Shown here piece after piece: positions 15,286-24,186 of a stretch of 64,000 bases of DNA (its first letter is position 1; each line of letters starts with the position of its first letter). A program made the translations under genes and the position numbers. The notes beneath the pieces were generated by a model, which worked only from the letters and a program-made list of their open reading frames with translations, did not search any database and was not told the DNA's origin. This DNA comes from Cellulomonas sp. SG140. Lineage in GTDB: Bacteria; Actinomycetota; Actinomycetes; Actinomycetales; Cellulomonadaceae. Location of the stretch: the NCBI RefSeq assembly GCF_025770785.1, contig NZ_JANZLA010000004.1, positions 248,001 to 312,000 on the forward strand, in the 5' to 3' direction.

Positions 15286-16165
15286 GGTGTCCGTGCGCGC
15301 GCGTCCGGCGGGGACCCCGGTGCGCTCGCGGATGCGGCGCCGCCGGTCGCCACTCGGCGTCGTCGGCCGGTACGGGCTGCTCGTCGGGATCGCGCTGGTC
15401 TACGTCTTCCCGTTCGTCGTCTCCCTGGCCAACTCCTTCAAGACGGACGAGGACGCGGCCAACAACCCCGTCTCGCTGATCCCGAAGACGTTCACGACGG
15501 CGGCCTACCAGCGGCTGTTCCAGTCCGACCTGCCGCTGTGGCTGACCAACACCGTGATCGTCACCGTGCTGGTCACCGCCGGGCGGGTGCTGTTCGACTC
15601 GATGGCCGGGTACGCGCTGTCCCGGCTGCCGTTCCGGGGGCGCAACGCCGTGTTCGCCGGGCTGGTGGCCGTGATGGCCGTGCCGGGCGTGGTGCTGCTG
15701 ATCCCGAAGTTCCTGGTGATCAAGCAGCTGGGGATCTACGACACCTACCCGGGGATGATCCTGCCGATGCTGGCGGACGCCGCCGGGGTGTTCATCATGC
15801 GCAACTTCTTCGAGTCGGTCTCCCCGTCGGTGGAGGAGGCGGCGCGGATCGACGGCGCGGGGGTGTTCCGCCGGTTCTGGTCGGTGGTGCTGCCGATGTC
15901 CCGCTCGGCGCTGATCACCCTGTTCATCCTCTCGTTCCAGGCCTCCTGGAACGAGCTGCCGCAGATGATCGTCTCCACCCAGAGCCCGCGGCTGTTCACG
16001 CTGACCAAGGGCACCGCGCAGCTGGCGTCCGGGGCGCTGAGCGCCGGCTCCCAGTTCCCGATCAAGCTGGCCGCTGCGACCCTGATGACCATCCCGGTGG
16101 CCGTGCTGTTCTTCGTGTTCCAGCGTCGGATGATGAACACGACGGGCGGCGCGACGAAGGAGTAG
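15278..16165 (+). CDS. Sugar ABC transporter permease (MalG type)
   Basis: A 295-aa permease partner with six helices, the EAA loop SVEEAARIDGAGVFRRFW (about residues 185-202) and an ending FVFQRRMMNTTGG, common in MalG-type proteins. It overlaps the preceding permease by 8 bp. No ATPase gene follows; the operon ends here and a tRNA comes next. Such actinobacterial importers usually share one ATPase (MsiK type) encoded elsewhere, so that is the expected energiser. Confidence 0.92.
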   Translation: MAEVSVRARPAGTPVRSRMRRRRSPLGVVGRYGLLVGIALVYVFPFVVSLANSFKTDEDAANNPVSLIPKTFTTAAYQRLFQSDLPLWLTNTVIVTVLVTAGRVLFDSMAGYALSRLPFRGRNAVFAGLVAVMAVPGVVLLIPKFLVIKQLGIYDTYPGMILPMLADAAGVFIMRNFFESVSPSVEEAARIDGAGVFRRFWSVVLPMSRSALITLFILSFQASWNELPQMIVSTQSPRLFTLTKGTAQLASGALSAGSQFPIKLAAATLMTIPVAVLFFVFQRRMMNTTGGATKE

Positions 16166-16280
16166 GGCGCCGCCGTGGCGTCCGGGACGGGGCTCGCTGG
16201 CGGTCGACGACGGCCTCGCCGCGGTTTGGGCGCATCGCGGTTCTGCCTGTAACCTCTCCTGTGGCCCGTTCGCGGGCCGG

Positions 16281-16353
16281 GCGCCCGTAGCTCAACGGAT
16301 AGAGCATCTGACTACGGATCAGAAGGTTGGGGGTTCGAGTCCCTTCGGGCGCA
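16281..16353 (+). tRNA. tRNA-Arg (anticodon ACG)
   Basis: A 73-nt cloverleaf. GCGCCCG (16281-16287) pairs with CGGGCGC (16346-16352); the anticodon loop CTACGGA gives ACG, which is read as inosine after deamination. T-loop GGTTCGAGTCC. CCA is not encoded. Confidence 0.96.
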
Positions 16354-16359
16354 CAGACG

Positions 16360-16392
16360 AGAGGCGCAGCACCCCCGTGGTGCTGCGCCTCT
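16360..16392. terminator. Strong bidirectional hairpin terminator
   Basis: A perfect 14-bp stem, AGAGGCGCAGCACC (16360-16373) with its complement at 16379-16392, around a 5-nt loop. It lies between tRNA-Arg and the convergent DUF1801 gene and can serve both strands. Confidence 0.8.
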
Positions 16393-16417
16393 CCTGTGTC
16401 CCGGCCCGGGTGCCGCG

Positions 16418-16855
16418 TCAGGCCGACTGGCCCGTCGCCCTCCGCACCAGCTCCGCGACCCGCTGCTCGTCGGCGGGGGACAGCTCCGTGATCGCGAACG
16501 CGGTCGGCCACAGGGAGCCGTCGTCCAGCTGGGCGCCGTCGAAGAAGCCCAGGTTGCCGTAGCGGACCTTGAACTTGGCGCGCTCCTGGTAGAAGAACAG
16601 CACCTTGCCCTCCGCGTTCGCGTACGCGGGGCTGCCGTAGAACAGCCGGGGCTGCAGCCACGGAGCGACTTCCAGCGCGATCGCGTGGATGCGCTCGGCG
16701 TTGGTCCGGTCCGGCTCCTCCAGGGCCGCGATCCGGTCCACCACCGCCTGCAGCGACTCGGCGGCGGACTGCTGGGCCTTGAGCTCCTTGGCGCGCTGGC
16801 GCATGGCGGCGCGCTCCTCGGCGGTGAACCCGGTCGTCTTCTTCGTGTCGGTCAT
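16418..16855 (-). CDS. DUF1801 (YdhG-like) domain protein
   Basis: A 145-aa cytoplasmic protein. The charged N-terminal helix is rich in Lys/Arg/Glu. The DUF1801 core contains LQPRLFYGSPAYANAEGKVLFFYQ (about residues 66-90), KFKVRYGNLGF and an ITELSPADEQRVAELVRRA end. Family members are small alpha/beta proteins sometimes called iron chaperones; their biochemical role is not firm. TACGTT lies 7 nt before the ATG on this strand, suggesting a leaderless mRNA. It is convergent with tRNA-Arg across a strong terminator. Confidence 0.8.
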   Translation of the reverse strand: MTDTKKTTGFTAEERAAMRQRAKELKAQQSAAESLQAVVDRIAALEEPDRTNAERIHAIALEVAPWLQPRLFYGSPAYANAEGKVLFFYQERAKFKVRYGNLGFFDGAQLDDGSLWPTAFAITELSPADEQRVAELVRRATGQSA

Positions 16856-16912
16856 GTGGCCAAACGTAGGGAAGCAGGGTGGCCCGCGGCTTCTCCAGAC
16901 CTGCTCGATCTC

Positions 16913-18463
16913 CTAGTGCTGGGCCAGGACCGCCAGCGCCTCCTCACGCGTGGCGACGTAGGTCACCGGGAAACCGGTCTTGGCCGACAGCCGCTGCATC
17001 TGGATGGCGACCAGCGGGTTCGAGGCGATGAACGCGCACCACGTCAGCCCGTTCTTCACGGCCTCGGCCATCATCGCCTCGTGGGTGCGCTGCACCTGCT
17101 CGGCCTGCGCCGGGTGGGCGCTGAAGTCGACCAGGAACGTCCAGCCGGGCCGGTTCTCCCGGTAGGCCGCGGACAGCACCCGCACGTAGTCGTCGCAGGT
17201 GGCCTTGCTCCACATGCCGACGCAGACGTCGGACAGGCGGTTCTGCGCGCGGTCCCAGCTGATGTCGAAGTACCCGGTCTCCTCGACGGTCGTCAGCGTC
17301 AGGCCGCTGGTCTCCCGGGACATCGCGGTGCCCATCCGGGTCAGCTCGCCGACGGCGACGGCGCTGCGTGCCGCGGCGTCCGCGTTCACCGTGGCGAGGT
17401 CGACGACGGTGGCGATCGCGCCGGCGATCGCCTCGGCCTCGTCGGACACGCCCTGCGCCGTCTGGCTCAGCTCGTGCGTGACGGTGGTCTGCTGCTCGAC
17501 GGCGGAGGAGATCGTCAGCTGCGACTCGCAGATCTCGTCGATGACCCGGCTGACGTCCGCCATCGCCGTGACGGCCTCGTGGGAGTCCGCCTGGATACGG
17601 CTCAGCATGTCGGTGATCGTCTCGGTCGCCTTCGACGTCTCCTGGGCCAGGCTCTTCACCTCGGCGGCGACGACGGAGAACCCCTTGCCGGCCTCCCCGG
17701 CACGGGCTGCCTCGATGGTGGCGTTCAGCGCCAGCAGGTTCGTCTGGCCGGCGATCGAGGTGATCGCCTTGATGATCTCCCCGATGCGGGCGGTGGACTC
17801 GCCGAGCACGGTGATGGTCTGCGACGCGGCGGCGACGGAGCCGACGGCCTCCCGGGCGACGTGCGACGCGTTGGACGTGGTCTTGGCGATCTCGCTGATC
17901 GACGTCCGCAGCTCCTCGGTCGCGGCCGCGACGGTGGAGACGTTGGTGGACACCTCGCGGGCCGACCGCTCGATGCGGCTCGCCTGCTCGCTGGTGCCGC
18001 GGGCGCCCTCGGTGATGGTCTGACCGATGATGCCGAGCTCCTCGCCGGCGATCGTCAGCAGCGAAATCTCCGGCGTGATGGCGCTCATCGGACCGGTCAG
18101 CCGCCTGAACGCGTCGCGCACCAGCGCCGTCACTCCGGTGCCGTCACCGGCCGCCGCCTCGGCGACGCGGGTGAAGTCGCCCGACCGTCCCGCCCGCCCC
18201 AGCTCCTCCAGGTCGGCAACCGACCGGCGCAGCCCCGAGACCGACCGTGCGGCCAACGCCAGCGCGAGGACCGCGCCGACCGCTACGGCGATCCAGGACG
18301 CCGGTGCCGACCCGACGAGCACCGCCGCGACGCCACCCGCGACCGCGATGACGGGCGCCGCCCACAGCCCCATCGCCGAGCCGGAGCCGCTGCGTGCGGC
18401 GGGGGCCGTGCTGGGTGCCGAGCCGGGCAACGAGGGGGGCACGGGAAGGGCGGACGCGGTCAT
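16913..18463 (-). CDS. Methyl-accepting chemotaxis-type protein with C-terminal STAS-like domain
   Basis: A 516-aa protein. The Ala/Pro/Ser-rich start leads to two adjacent hydrophobic helices (about residues 30-70), with almost no external loop, so there is no classical periplasmic sensor. An MCP signalling domain follows; its hairpin tip, [32 protein letters not shown] (split: residues about 248-279), is intact. The last 120 residues form a separate alpha/beta domain ([15 protein letters not shown] ... [19 protein letters not shown] ... [17 protein letters not shown]) resembling SpoIIAA/STAS folds. ATG 18463 has AGGAG 7 nt upstream; the open frame upstream runs into the divergent PadR promoter. 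No che genes are nearby. Confidence 0.85.
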   Translation of the reverse strand: MTASALPVPPSLPGSAPSTAPAARSGSGSAMGLWAAPVIAVAGGVAAVLVGSAPASWIAVAVGAVLALALAARSVSGLRRSVADLEELGRAGRSGDFTRVAEAAAGDGTGVTALVRDAFRRLTGPMSAITPEISLLTIAGEELGIIGQTITEGARGTSEQASRIERSAREVSTNVSTVAAATEELRTSISEIAKTTSNASHVAREAVGSVAAASQTITVLGESTARIGEIIKAITSIAGQTNLLALNATIEAARAGEAGKGFSVVAAEVKSLAQETSKATETITDMLSRIQADSHEAVTAMADVSRVIDEICESQLTISSAVEQQTTVTHELSQTAQGVSDEAEAIAGAIATVVDLATVNADAAARSAVAVGELTRMGTAMSRETSGLTLTTVEETGYFDISWDRAQNRLSDVCVGMWSKATCDDYVRVLSAAYRENRPGWTFLVDFSAHPAQAEQVQRTHEAMMAEAVKNGLTWCAFIASNPLVAIQMQRLSAKTGFPVTYVATREEALAVLAQH

Positions 18464-18589
18464 CGGGACTCCTGGGCGGTACGGGCCGTCGTTCACCGTC
18501 GGTGACGGGTGACTCGCCCTTCCCATCGGCTCCGCCGAGCCGTCCGTGCGGAATCCGGTGGGGCGTCTTGCGTCACGACCCGGGCACGA

Positions 18590-18607
18590 ATACTCTGGCG
18601 CGAGTAT
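18590..18607. promoter_or_regulatory. PadR-type operator dyad
   Basis: ATACTC-TGGCGC-GAGTAT is an 18-bp dyad with perfect 6-bp arms, 3 bp before the GGAGGTGA ribosome site of the PadR gene and between it and the divergent chemoreceptor. Its position fits autoregulation by the PadR protein; it is A/T-rich against a G+C-rich background. Confidence 0.6.
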
Positions 18608-18620
18608 CCGGAGGTGAGTG

Positions 18621-19334
18621 ATGGCCACCAGGCCCGTGTCGAACCCGTTGGCGCTGGCGGTGCTCGCCTGCCTCTGGGAGCGCCCGATGTACCCGTACGA
18701 GATCACCACCACGCTGCGCGAGCGCGGCAAGGAGGACAGCATCCGGCTCAACTTCGGGTCGCTGTACTCCGTCATCCAGCAGCTGGTGAAGAAGGACCTG
18801 ATCGAGGTCGAGCGCACCGAGCGTGAGGGCAACCGGCCGGAGCGGATCGTCTACGCGATCACGCCGGCCGGCCGCCAGGAGACGGACGCCTGGTTGCGCG
18901 AGCTGATCGCGCAGCCGGTCAAGGAGTACCCGGCCTTCGAGACCGGTCTGTCCCTGCTGGCCATGCTGCCGCCGGCGGAGGCCGCCCGGCTGCTGCGCGA
19001 GCGGCTCGCCCGGCTGGAGCAGGACGTCGCCGAGCGGGAGGCACTCGCGGCCGGTGACGTCGTCCGGCAGCTGCCGGAGCTGTTCGTCGTGGAGCTGACC
19101 TACCGGATCGCGATGCTCAAGGCCGAGCGCGACTACGTCGCCCAGCTGGCCGGTCGCATCGAGCGCCGCGAGCTGGGCGGCTTCGGGCTGTGGGCCCAGC
19201 TGCACGAGCAGCTCGCGCAGGGCCGGTCGCACCAGGAGCTGGCGGCGGAGCTGGCACCGGTCTTCACCGCCGGCGACGCCGCGCCCACTCCCGAGGGCGC
19301 CGCACCACGGGAGGGCCGTCGCCCCGCCCCGTGA
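18621..19334 (+). CDS. PadR-family transcriptional regulator
   Basis: A 237-aa regulator. The PadR winged helix ([29 protein letters not shown], split; about residues 7-35) continues with [22 protein letters not shown] and the wing [16 protein letters not shown]. The C-terminal helical dimerisation domain (about 95-205) and a disordered Pro/Ala tail follow. ATG 18621 follows GGAGGTGA. The ABC exporter genes start 229 bp downstream on the same strand, and PadR proteins commonly repress adjacent drug or antibiotic exporters, so that is the likely target. A dyad lies at 18590-18607. Confidence 0.9.
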   Translation: MATRPVSNPLALAVLACLWERPMYPYEITTTLRERGKEDSIRLNFGSLYSVIQQLVKKDLIEVERTEREGNRPERIVYAITPAGRQETDAWLRELIAQPVKEYPAFETGLSLLAMLPPAEAARLLRERLARLEQDVAEREALAAGDVVRQLPELFVVELTYRIAMLKAERDYVAQLAGRIERRELGGFGLWAQLHEQLAQGRSHQELAAELAPVFTAGDAAPTPEGAAPREGRRPAP

Positions 19335-19498
19335 CCACCGATCTCCCGACGGTCGACGCGACCGCCGGGTGCACCACCCTCCGACCGACCGGCCGGAGGC
19401 CCGCAGAACAGCGGTGGCCCGGATGCGCCAACATCCGAGCCACCTGGCACCGAGTCGTCCCAGCGTGAACTGAAACCTGTGCGAACAGTCTGCTCAGA

Positions 19499-19527
19499 GC
19501 CGTGCCGCGATGGTATCGCCGCACGGC
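19499..19527 (+). promoter_or_regulatory. Near-perfect hairpin in the leader of the ABC exporter
   Basis: Arms of 13 nt (19499-19511 and 19515-19527) pair with one mismatch around GGT. It starts 65 bp before the ATPase start and ends before the AAGGAGG site. It could be an operator, an attenuator or a transcript-stability element. There is no T-tract. Confidence 0.4.
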
Positions 19528-19563
19528 CACGACGGGACGGCTCCGACCGCAAGGAGGAGCACC

Positions 19564-20571
19564 ATGGCTGCACCACGAGCGGCGCTCGCGCTGGAGGCGC
19601 GATCGCTGGTCAAGACCTATCCCGGCGGACGCGGCAAGCCGCGCGTCACCGCGCTGGATGGCGTCAGCTTCGGCGTCGAGCCGGGGAGCGTGTTCGGTCT
19701 GCTCGGACCCAACGGGGCCGGCAAGTCCACGCTCGTCAAGATCCTGGCGAGCCTCTCGCGTCCCGACTCCGGCACCGCGCTGGTGGCCGGTGCGGACGTC
19801 GCCCGGCACCCGGACCAGGTGCGTCGGCTGATCGGGTTCGTCGCGCAGAAGCAGGTGGCGGACCCGATGGACACCGGCCGGGAGAACCTCGAGCTGGCGG
19901 GCCGGCTGCACGGTCTCACCGGCTCGGCGGCGCGCGCCCGGGCGACCGAGCTGCTCGGTCGCTTCTCTCTCGAGGCGAGCGCCGACCGTCAGGTGAAGAC
20001 CTACTCGGGCGGCATGGCCCGCAAGCTCGACGTCGCCATCGGCCTGATGCACCGGCCGCGCGTGCTGTTCCTCGACGAGCCGACCACAGGCCTCGACCCA
20101 GAGGCGCGCAGCGAGCTGTGGGCGGAGATCGAGCGGATGGCCGGCGCGGAGGGGATGACGGTGCTGCTGACCACCCACTACCTCGACGAGGCCGACCACC
20201 TCGCCGGGCGGCTGACGATCGTCGACCGGGGCCGCGTGGTGGCGTCCGGCACGCCGGACGAGCTGAAGGCGGGGCTGCACGGGGACGCCGTCGCGGTGGA
20301 GCTGCGGGAGGCCGCCGACGTCGTGCGGGCTTCCGAGGTGATGCGGCGGGTGGCCGGCACCGCGGACGTGGCCGTCGAGGGCCGGCAGGTACGGGTCCGG
20401 ACGAGCGACGGGGCCGCGGTGCTGCCGTCGGCGCTCGCGGCGCTGGAGTCGGCGGGGGTGCTGGTCGCCTCGGCGACGGTCGCCCGCCCGAGCCTGGACG
20501 ACGTGTACCGGTCGCACACCGGGCACGGCTTCGACGCCGCCGCCGGCGCTGACGTGGAGGTGGCGGCATGA
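19564..20571 (+). CDS. ABC exporter ATP-binding protein (DrrA-like)
   Basis: A 335-aa ATPase. Walker A is GPNGAGKST (about residues 53-61), Q-loop in GFVAQKQVADP, signature TYSGGMARKLDVAIGL (about 144-159), Walker B VLFLDEPTTGLDP and H-loop LLTTHYLDEADHLAGR. The C-terminal 100 residues (VAVELREAADV ... RPSLDDVYRSHTGHGF) match the DrrA-type extension of antibiotic exporters. It starts at ATG 19564 behind AAGGAGG and overlaps the permease (ATGA), forming a two-gene exporter. The PadR gene upstream is the likely regulator; the substrate is unknown. Confidence 0.92.
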   Translation: MAAPRAALALEARSLVKTYPGGRGKPRVTALDGVSFGVEPGSVFGLLGPNGAGKSTLVKILASLSRPDSGTALVAGADVARHPDQVRRLIGFVAQKQVADPMDTGRENLELAGRLHGLTGSAARARATELLGRFSLEASADRQVKTYSGGMARKLDVAIGLMHRPRVLFLDEPTTGLDPEARSELWAEIERMAGAEGMTVLLTTHYLDEADHLAGRLTIVDRGRVVASGTPDELKAGLHGDAVAVELREAADVVRASEVMRRVAGTADVAVEGRQVRVRTSDGAAVLPSALAALESAGVLVASATVARPSLDDVYRSHTGHGFDAAAGADVEVAA

Positions 20572-21404
20572 GCGCCGTGACCACCACCCGGTCGCCGGCA
20601 GTCCCGGTCGGGGCCGGACGTGCGCCGTTCACCGGCCTGCGCCACACCCTGCTGCTGACCGCCCGGCACCTGCGCGCCGCTCGGCGCGTGCCGATGTTCG
20701 TGCTGATGAACCTGCTCCAGCCGATGATCTGGCTGCTGCTGTTCGGTCAGCTGTTCCGGTCCGTCGTGAAGATCCCCGGCTTCACCGGCGGGGGCTCCTA
20801 CCTGGAGTTCCTCACGCCGGGGATCGTGATGATGATGGCGCTGTCCGGCAGCGCCTGGGCCGGCACGGCCTACATCCAGGACATGGACCGCGGCGTGATG
20901 GACCGGCTGCTCACGTCGCCCACCAGCCGCGGGGCGCTGATGGTGTCCACGCTGGTCTACCAGTCGGTGCTCACCGTGCTGCAGACGGTCGTGGTGCTCG
21001 GCGTGGCCTGGCTGGGTGGTGCGAGGTTCGGCGGGGGCGCCGGAGGCATCCTGATGCTGCTGCTGGGCGCGGCGCTGCTGACGGCGGCGTTCTCGGCGCT
21101 GTCGAACGCGGCTGCCCTGCTGGCCCGGGACCAGACGGTGCTGATCGGCCTCTCGCAGCTGCTGACCATCCCGCTGATGTTCCTCAGCTCCGCGCTGATG
21201 GACACGCGACTGTCGGCCGGCTGGGTGGCGACGGTGGCCCGGTTCAACCCGTTCGAGTGGGCGGTCGTCGTGGGCCGCGAGGCCCTGAGCCGGCACCCCG
21301 ATGCCGGGACGGTGCTGGTCCACCTCGGCCTGCTCGCCGGGCTGGCCGTGGTGCTGACGGGCGTGGCGACGCGCGCGTTCCGCACCTACCAGCGCACCAC
21401 CTGA
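20568..21404 (+). CDS. ABC-2 type exporter permease (DrrB-like)
   Basis: A 278-aa membrane protein with six helices: an early one (MFVLMNLLQPMIWLLLFGQLF), YLEFLTPGIVMMMAL, and the central ABC-2 region DMDRGVMDRLLTSPTSRGALM. The last segment GWVATVARFNPFEWAVVVGREAL is characteristic of DrrB-type exporters. It overlaps the ATPase gene by 4 bp and is followed by a strong bidirectional terminator. Confidence 0.92.
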   Translation: MSAVTTTRSPAVPVGAGRAPFTGLRHTLLLTARHLRAARRVPMFVLMNLLQPMIWLLLFGQLFRSVVKIPGFTGGGSYLEFLTPGIVMMMALSGSAWAGTAYIQDMDRGVMDRLLTSPTSRGALMVSTLVYQSVLTVLQTVVVLGVAWLGGARFGGGAGGILMLLLGAALLTAAFSALSNAAALLARDQTVLIGLSQLLTIPLMFLSSALMDTRLSAGWVATVARFNPFEWAVVVGREALSRHPDAGTVLVHLGLLAGLAVVLTGVATRAFRTYQRTT

Positions 21405-21419
21405 GCCCTGGGGGACACC

Positions 21420-21457
21420 AGAGGGGGCCTGGCCGCACGCACGGCCAGGCCCCCTCT
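21420..21457. terminator. Bidirectional terminator between exporter and methyltransferase
   Basis: A perfect 16-bp stem (21420-21435 with 21442-21457, arm AGAGGGGGCCTGGCCG) around a 6-nt loop. It sits between two convergent genes 73 bp apart. Confidence 0.85.
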
Positions 21458-21477
21458 GCTCGGCTGCACCCCAGCGG

Positions 21478-22101
21478 CTACGCCGCCCGCACGCCCTGCA
21501 CCAGCTGCGACGCGGGGCTACCGATCACCGACGACGTCACGTCGGCGAACCCGGCCTTCTCCATCAGCAGGCGCGCGTCCGACGCGTTCCACCCCCACTG
21601 CCCCCAGGCGTCGCGGGTGCCCGACGCCTTCTCGTCCCGCAGCTGGTCGCACAGCGCCACCACGGCGCGACCGTGCGGCCGCAGCACGCGGTACATCTCC
21701 TCGAGCGCTTTCAGCGGGTCCGGCACGAACTTCAGGCAGAACATGGACGTCACCACGCTGAACCGGCCGTCCGCCCACGGCAGCGCCGCCACATCGCCCT
21801 TGACCAGCTCGGCGGTGCCCGCCGCGAGGCGGTCGGCCAGCCGCCGCCGCGCGACGTCCAGCTGCAGGTCGGAGGCGTCCAGGCCGGCGACGTGCCGGGC
21901 CCGGGTCGCGTGCTCCGCGAGCAGCACGGCCGAGCCGCAGCCGACGTCCAGCAGGTCGTCGTCGGGCCGCAGGTCCAGCGCCGCGGCCATGCGGGCGTAG
22001 TTGTTTCGGTTGATCCGCACCATCAGGCGCGTACCGACTCTCCCCAGGCGGCCGACCGGTCTTCCGAAGAACCTCCAGTAGAAGTTCGCCCGCCGTGTCA
22101 T
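21478..22101 (-). CDS. Class I SAM-dependent methyltransferase (UbiE/Coq5-like)
   Basis: A 207-aa enzyme. The basic N-terminus with FYWRFFGRPVGRLGR precedes motif I LLDVGCGSAVLLAEHA (about residues 50-65), motif II AGLDASDLQLDVARRR, VTSMFCLKFVPDPLKALEEMYRVLRPHG and VVALCDQL. The core matches Methyltransf_11/UbiE-type enzymes. The substrate is unknown. It is convergent with the exporter operon and divergent from psuG, with a 198-bp intergenic region in which I see no clear operator. Confidence 0.8.
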   Translation of the reverse strand: MTRRANFYWRFFGRPVGRLGRVGTRLMVRINRNNYARMAAALDLRPDDDLLDVGCGSAVLLAEHATRARHVAGLDASDLQLDVARRRLADRLAAGTAELVKGDVAALPWADGRFSVVTSMFCLKFVPDPLKALEEMYRVLRPHGRAVVALCDQLRDEKASGTRDAWGQWGWNASDARLLMEKAGFADVTSSVIGSPASQLVQGVRAA

Positions 22102-22299
22102 CGTCGACCTCCAGCCCGGGATCGCGGTCCATCCCGCTCCGGCCCCGCGCGGCCCCGACGCACCGTGGCGAGGCGTCCGCTGAGATCAACGCTAGAGCCG
22201 CGGGTGGCACGCCGGTAGGGCAGACGGGGGCATCCTTGGGGCCGGATCCGCGCGCACCACCAGCCGCGCCGGCCACCGTCCCCACCGAGGAGCAGTGCA

Positions 22300-23223
22300 G
22301 TGACAACCAGCCCTGTGGTCCTGTCCGACGCCGTCGCCGCGGCGCTCGCCGACGGACGTCCCGTCGTCGCGCTCGAGTCGACGATCATCTCCCACGGCCT
22401 GCCGCGTCCCCGCAACTTCGAGGCGGCGCGCTCGTTCGAGGCGACGCTGACGGACGCGGGCGTGACGCCGGCGACGATCGCCCTGGTCGACGGCGTGCCG
22501 CACGTCGGGCTGGACGACGCCGCGCTGCACCGCATCGCCGAGGACGAGACGGTGGAGAAGGTGTCCAGCCGGGACCTGTCGGTGGCGATGGTCAAGGGCG
22601 TGACCGGCGGGACGACGGTTGCGGCGACCGCCGTGCTGGCCAACCTGGCCGGCATCCGGGTGTTCTCCACCGGCGGGCTGGGCGGCGTGCACCGGGGTGC
22701 CGCGCAGTCGTTCGACGAGTCGGCCGATCTGACGATGCTGTCCCGCGTGCCGATCACGGTCGTCTCGGCCGGCGCCAAGTCGATCCTCGACATCCACGCG
22801 ACCCTCGAGCGGCTGGACAGCCTCGGCGTGACGCTGCTCGGCTACCGCACCACCCGGTACCCCGGCTTCTACCTGTCGGACTCCGGCTTCGAGATCGACT
22901 GGAAGGTCGACTCGGCGGACGAGATCGCCGGGGTGATGGCCGCGCGCGACGCCCTGGGCCAGAGCCAGGCGGTGCTGGTGGCCAACCCGATCCCCGCCGA
23001 GCAGCAGCTGGACCCCGCCGTGCACGACTCGGTGCTCGAGGAGGCGCTCGCGCTGGTGGACAGCCGCGGCATCACCGGCAAGGCGGTGACGCCGTTCCTG
23101 CTCGACTACTTCCAGGCGCACACGCACGGCGCGAGCCTCGAGGTGAACCTCGACATCGTGGTGAACAACATCCGGCTCGGCGGGCAGATCGCGACGGCCT
23201 GGGCCGCGCGTCGGCAGGGCTGA
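22300..23223 (+). CDS. psuG: Pseudouridine-5'-phosphate glycosidase
   Basis: PsuG splits pseudouridine 5'-phosphate into uracil and ribose 5-phosphate, completing pseudouridine salvage. The 307-aa length is normal. Family landmarks are ALESTIISHGLPRPRNFEAA (about residues 23-42), KVSSRDLSVAM, GGTTVAATAVLANLAGIRVFSTGGLGGVHRGA (split; about 103-134), SAGAKSILDI and LVANPIPAE. GTG 22300 has GAGGAG upstream. The kinase gene starts 5 bp after its stop, so the two steps of the pathway are in one operon. Confidence 0.95.
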   Translation: MTTSPVVLSDAVAAALADGRPVVALESTIISHGLPRPRNFEAARSFEATLTDAGVTPATIALVDGVPHVGLDDAALHRIAEDETVEKVSSRDLSVAMVKGVTGGTTVAATAVLANLAGIRVFSTGGLGGVHRGAAQSFDESADLTMLSRVPITVVSAGAKSILDIHATLERLDSLGVTLLGYRTTRYPGFYLSDSGFEIDWKVDSADEIAGVMAARDALGQSQAVLVANPIPAEQQLDPAVHDSVLEEALALVDSRGITGKAVTPFLLDYFQAHTHGASLEVNLDIVVNNIRLGGQIATAWAARRQG

Positions 23224-23228
23224 GCGCC

Positions 23229-24167
23229 GTGGCCGTTGGGCGCACGACGACGGACGACGAGCACGCGGCACACCGTCCCCGTGTGGTGGTCGTCGGCGAC
23301 GTCATCAACGACGTGCTGGTGCGCCCGCTCGGCCCGGTGGCCCCGGACACCGACACCCGCGCGCAGATCGTCCGCCGCCCGGGCGGCAGCGCGGCCAACC
23401 TGGCCAGCTGGCTCGCCAGCCTCGGCGACGCCGTCACGTTCGTCAGCCGCGTCGGCGCGCTGGACCACGACCTGCACGCGGCCCGGCTGGCGAGCCTGGG
23501 CATCGACCCGCACCTGGCCGCGGACCCCGACCGGGAGACCGGCACGATCGTGGTGATCGTCGATGCGGACGGCGGCCGGACGATGCTGACCGACCGCGGC
23601 GCCAACGTCGCGCTGACGCCCGACGACGTCCCGCCGGGCGTGCTGGACGGCGCCGCGCTGCTGCACCTGTCCGGCTACACGCTGTTCGAGGAGCCGGCGC
23701 GCGGCACGGCGCTCGGCCTCATGGCAGCAGCCCGGGCCGCCGGCGTACCGGTGTCCGTCGACCCGAGCTCGGTGGCGTTCCTGCAGGACGTGGGCCCGGA
23801 GCAGTTCCTCGACTGGACGGCCGGGGCGTCGCTCGTCTTCCCCAACCGCGACGAGGCCGCGCTGCTGGCCGGCACGGCCGACCCGGTGGAGGCGGCGCGC
23901 CGGCTGTGCGCGCACTACAGCACGGTCGTGGTGACGCTCGACGCCGACGGGGCGGTCGTCGCACGCCGCGGCGAGGAGCCCGTCGCGCTGCCCGCGCAGC
24001 GGGTGCACGCCGTCGACACGACCGGTGCCGGCGACGCGTTCTGCGCCGGCTTCCTCACCACCTGGTTGCGCGCGGACGACCCGGTCGGGGCCGCCGCGGC
24101 CGGCATGGCGATCGCCCGGGAGTGCGTCCTGAGGCTCGGCGGCGGCCCGCTCGCCACGGTCGTCTGA
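23229..24167 (+). CDS. psuK: PfkB-family carbohydrate kinase, probable pseudouridine kinase
   Basis: A 312-aa ribokinase-fold kinase. It has VVVVGDVINDVLVRP, the PfkB glycine pair GGSAANLASWLASLGDAVTFVSRVG (split; about residues 57-81) and the C-terminal signature DTTGAGDAFCAGFL (about 265-278), whose Asp is the catalytic base. It would phosphorylate pseudouridine to feed PsuG, 5 bp upstream. GTG 23229 is chosen because it follows the psuG stop directly. Identity as PsuK rather than another sugar kinase rests on this pairing. Confidence 0.85.
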   Translation: MAVGRTTTDDEHAAHRPRVVVVGDVINDVLVRPLGPVAPDTDTRAQIVRRPGGSAANLASWLASLGDAVTFVSRVGALDHDLHAARLASLGIDPHLAADPDRETGTIVVIVDADGGRTMLTDRGANVALTPDDVPPGVLDGAALLHLSGYTLFEEPARGTALGLMAAARAAGVPVSVDPSSVAFLQDVGPEQFLDWTAGASLVFPNRDEAALLAGTADPVEAARRLCAHYSTVVVTLDADGAVVARRGEEPVALPAQRVHAVDTTGAGDAFCAGFLTTWLRADDPVGAAAAGMAIARECVLRLGGGPLATVV

Positions 24168-24186
24168 ACATCCGTCCAGGTTCAGC

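Noticed and set aside
18464..18832. N-terminal extension of the chemoreceptor frame to 18832
   Set aside because: It runs through the PadR gene and its operator on the other strand; ATG 18463 has a good ribosome site and begins the typical protein.
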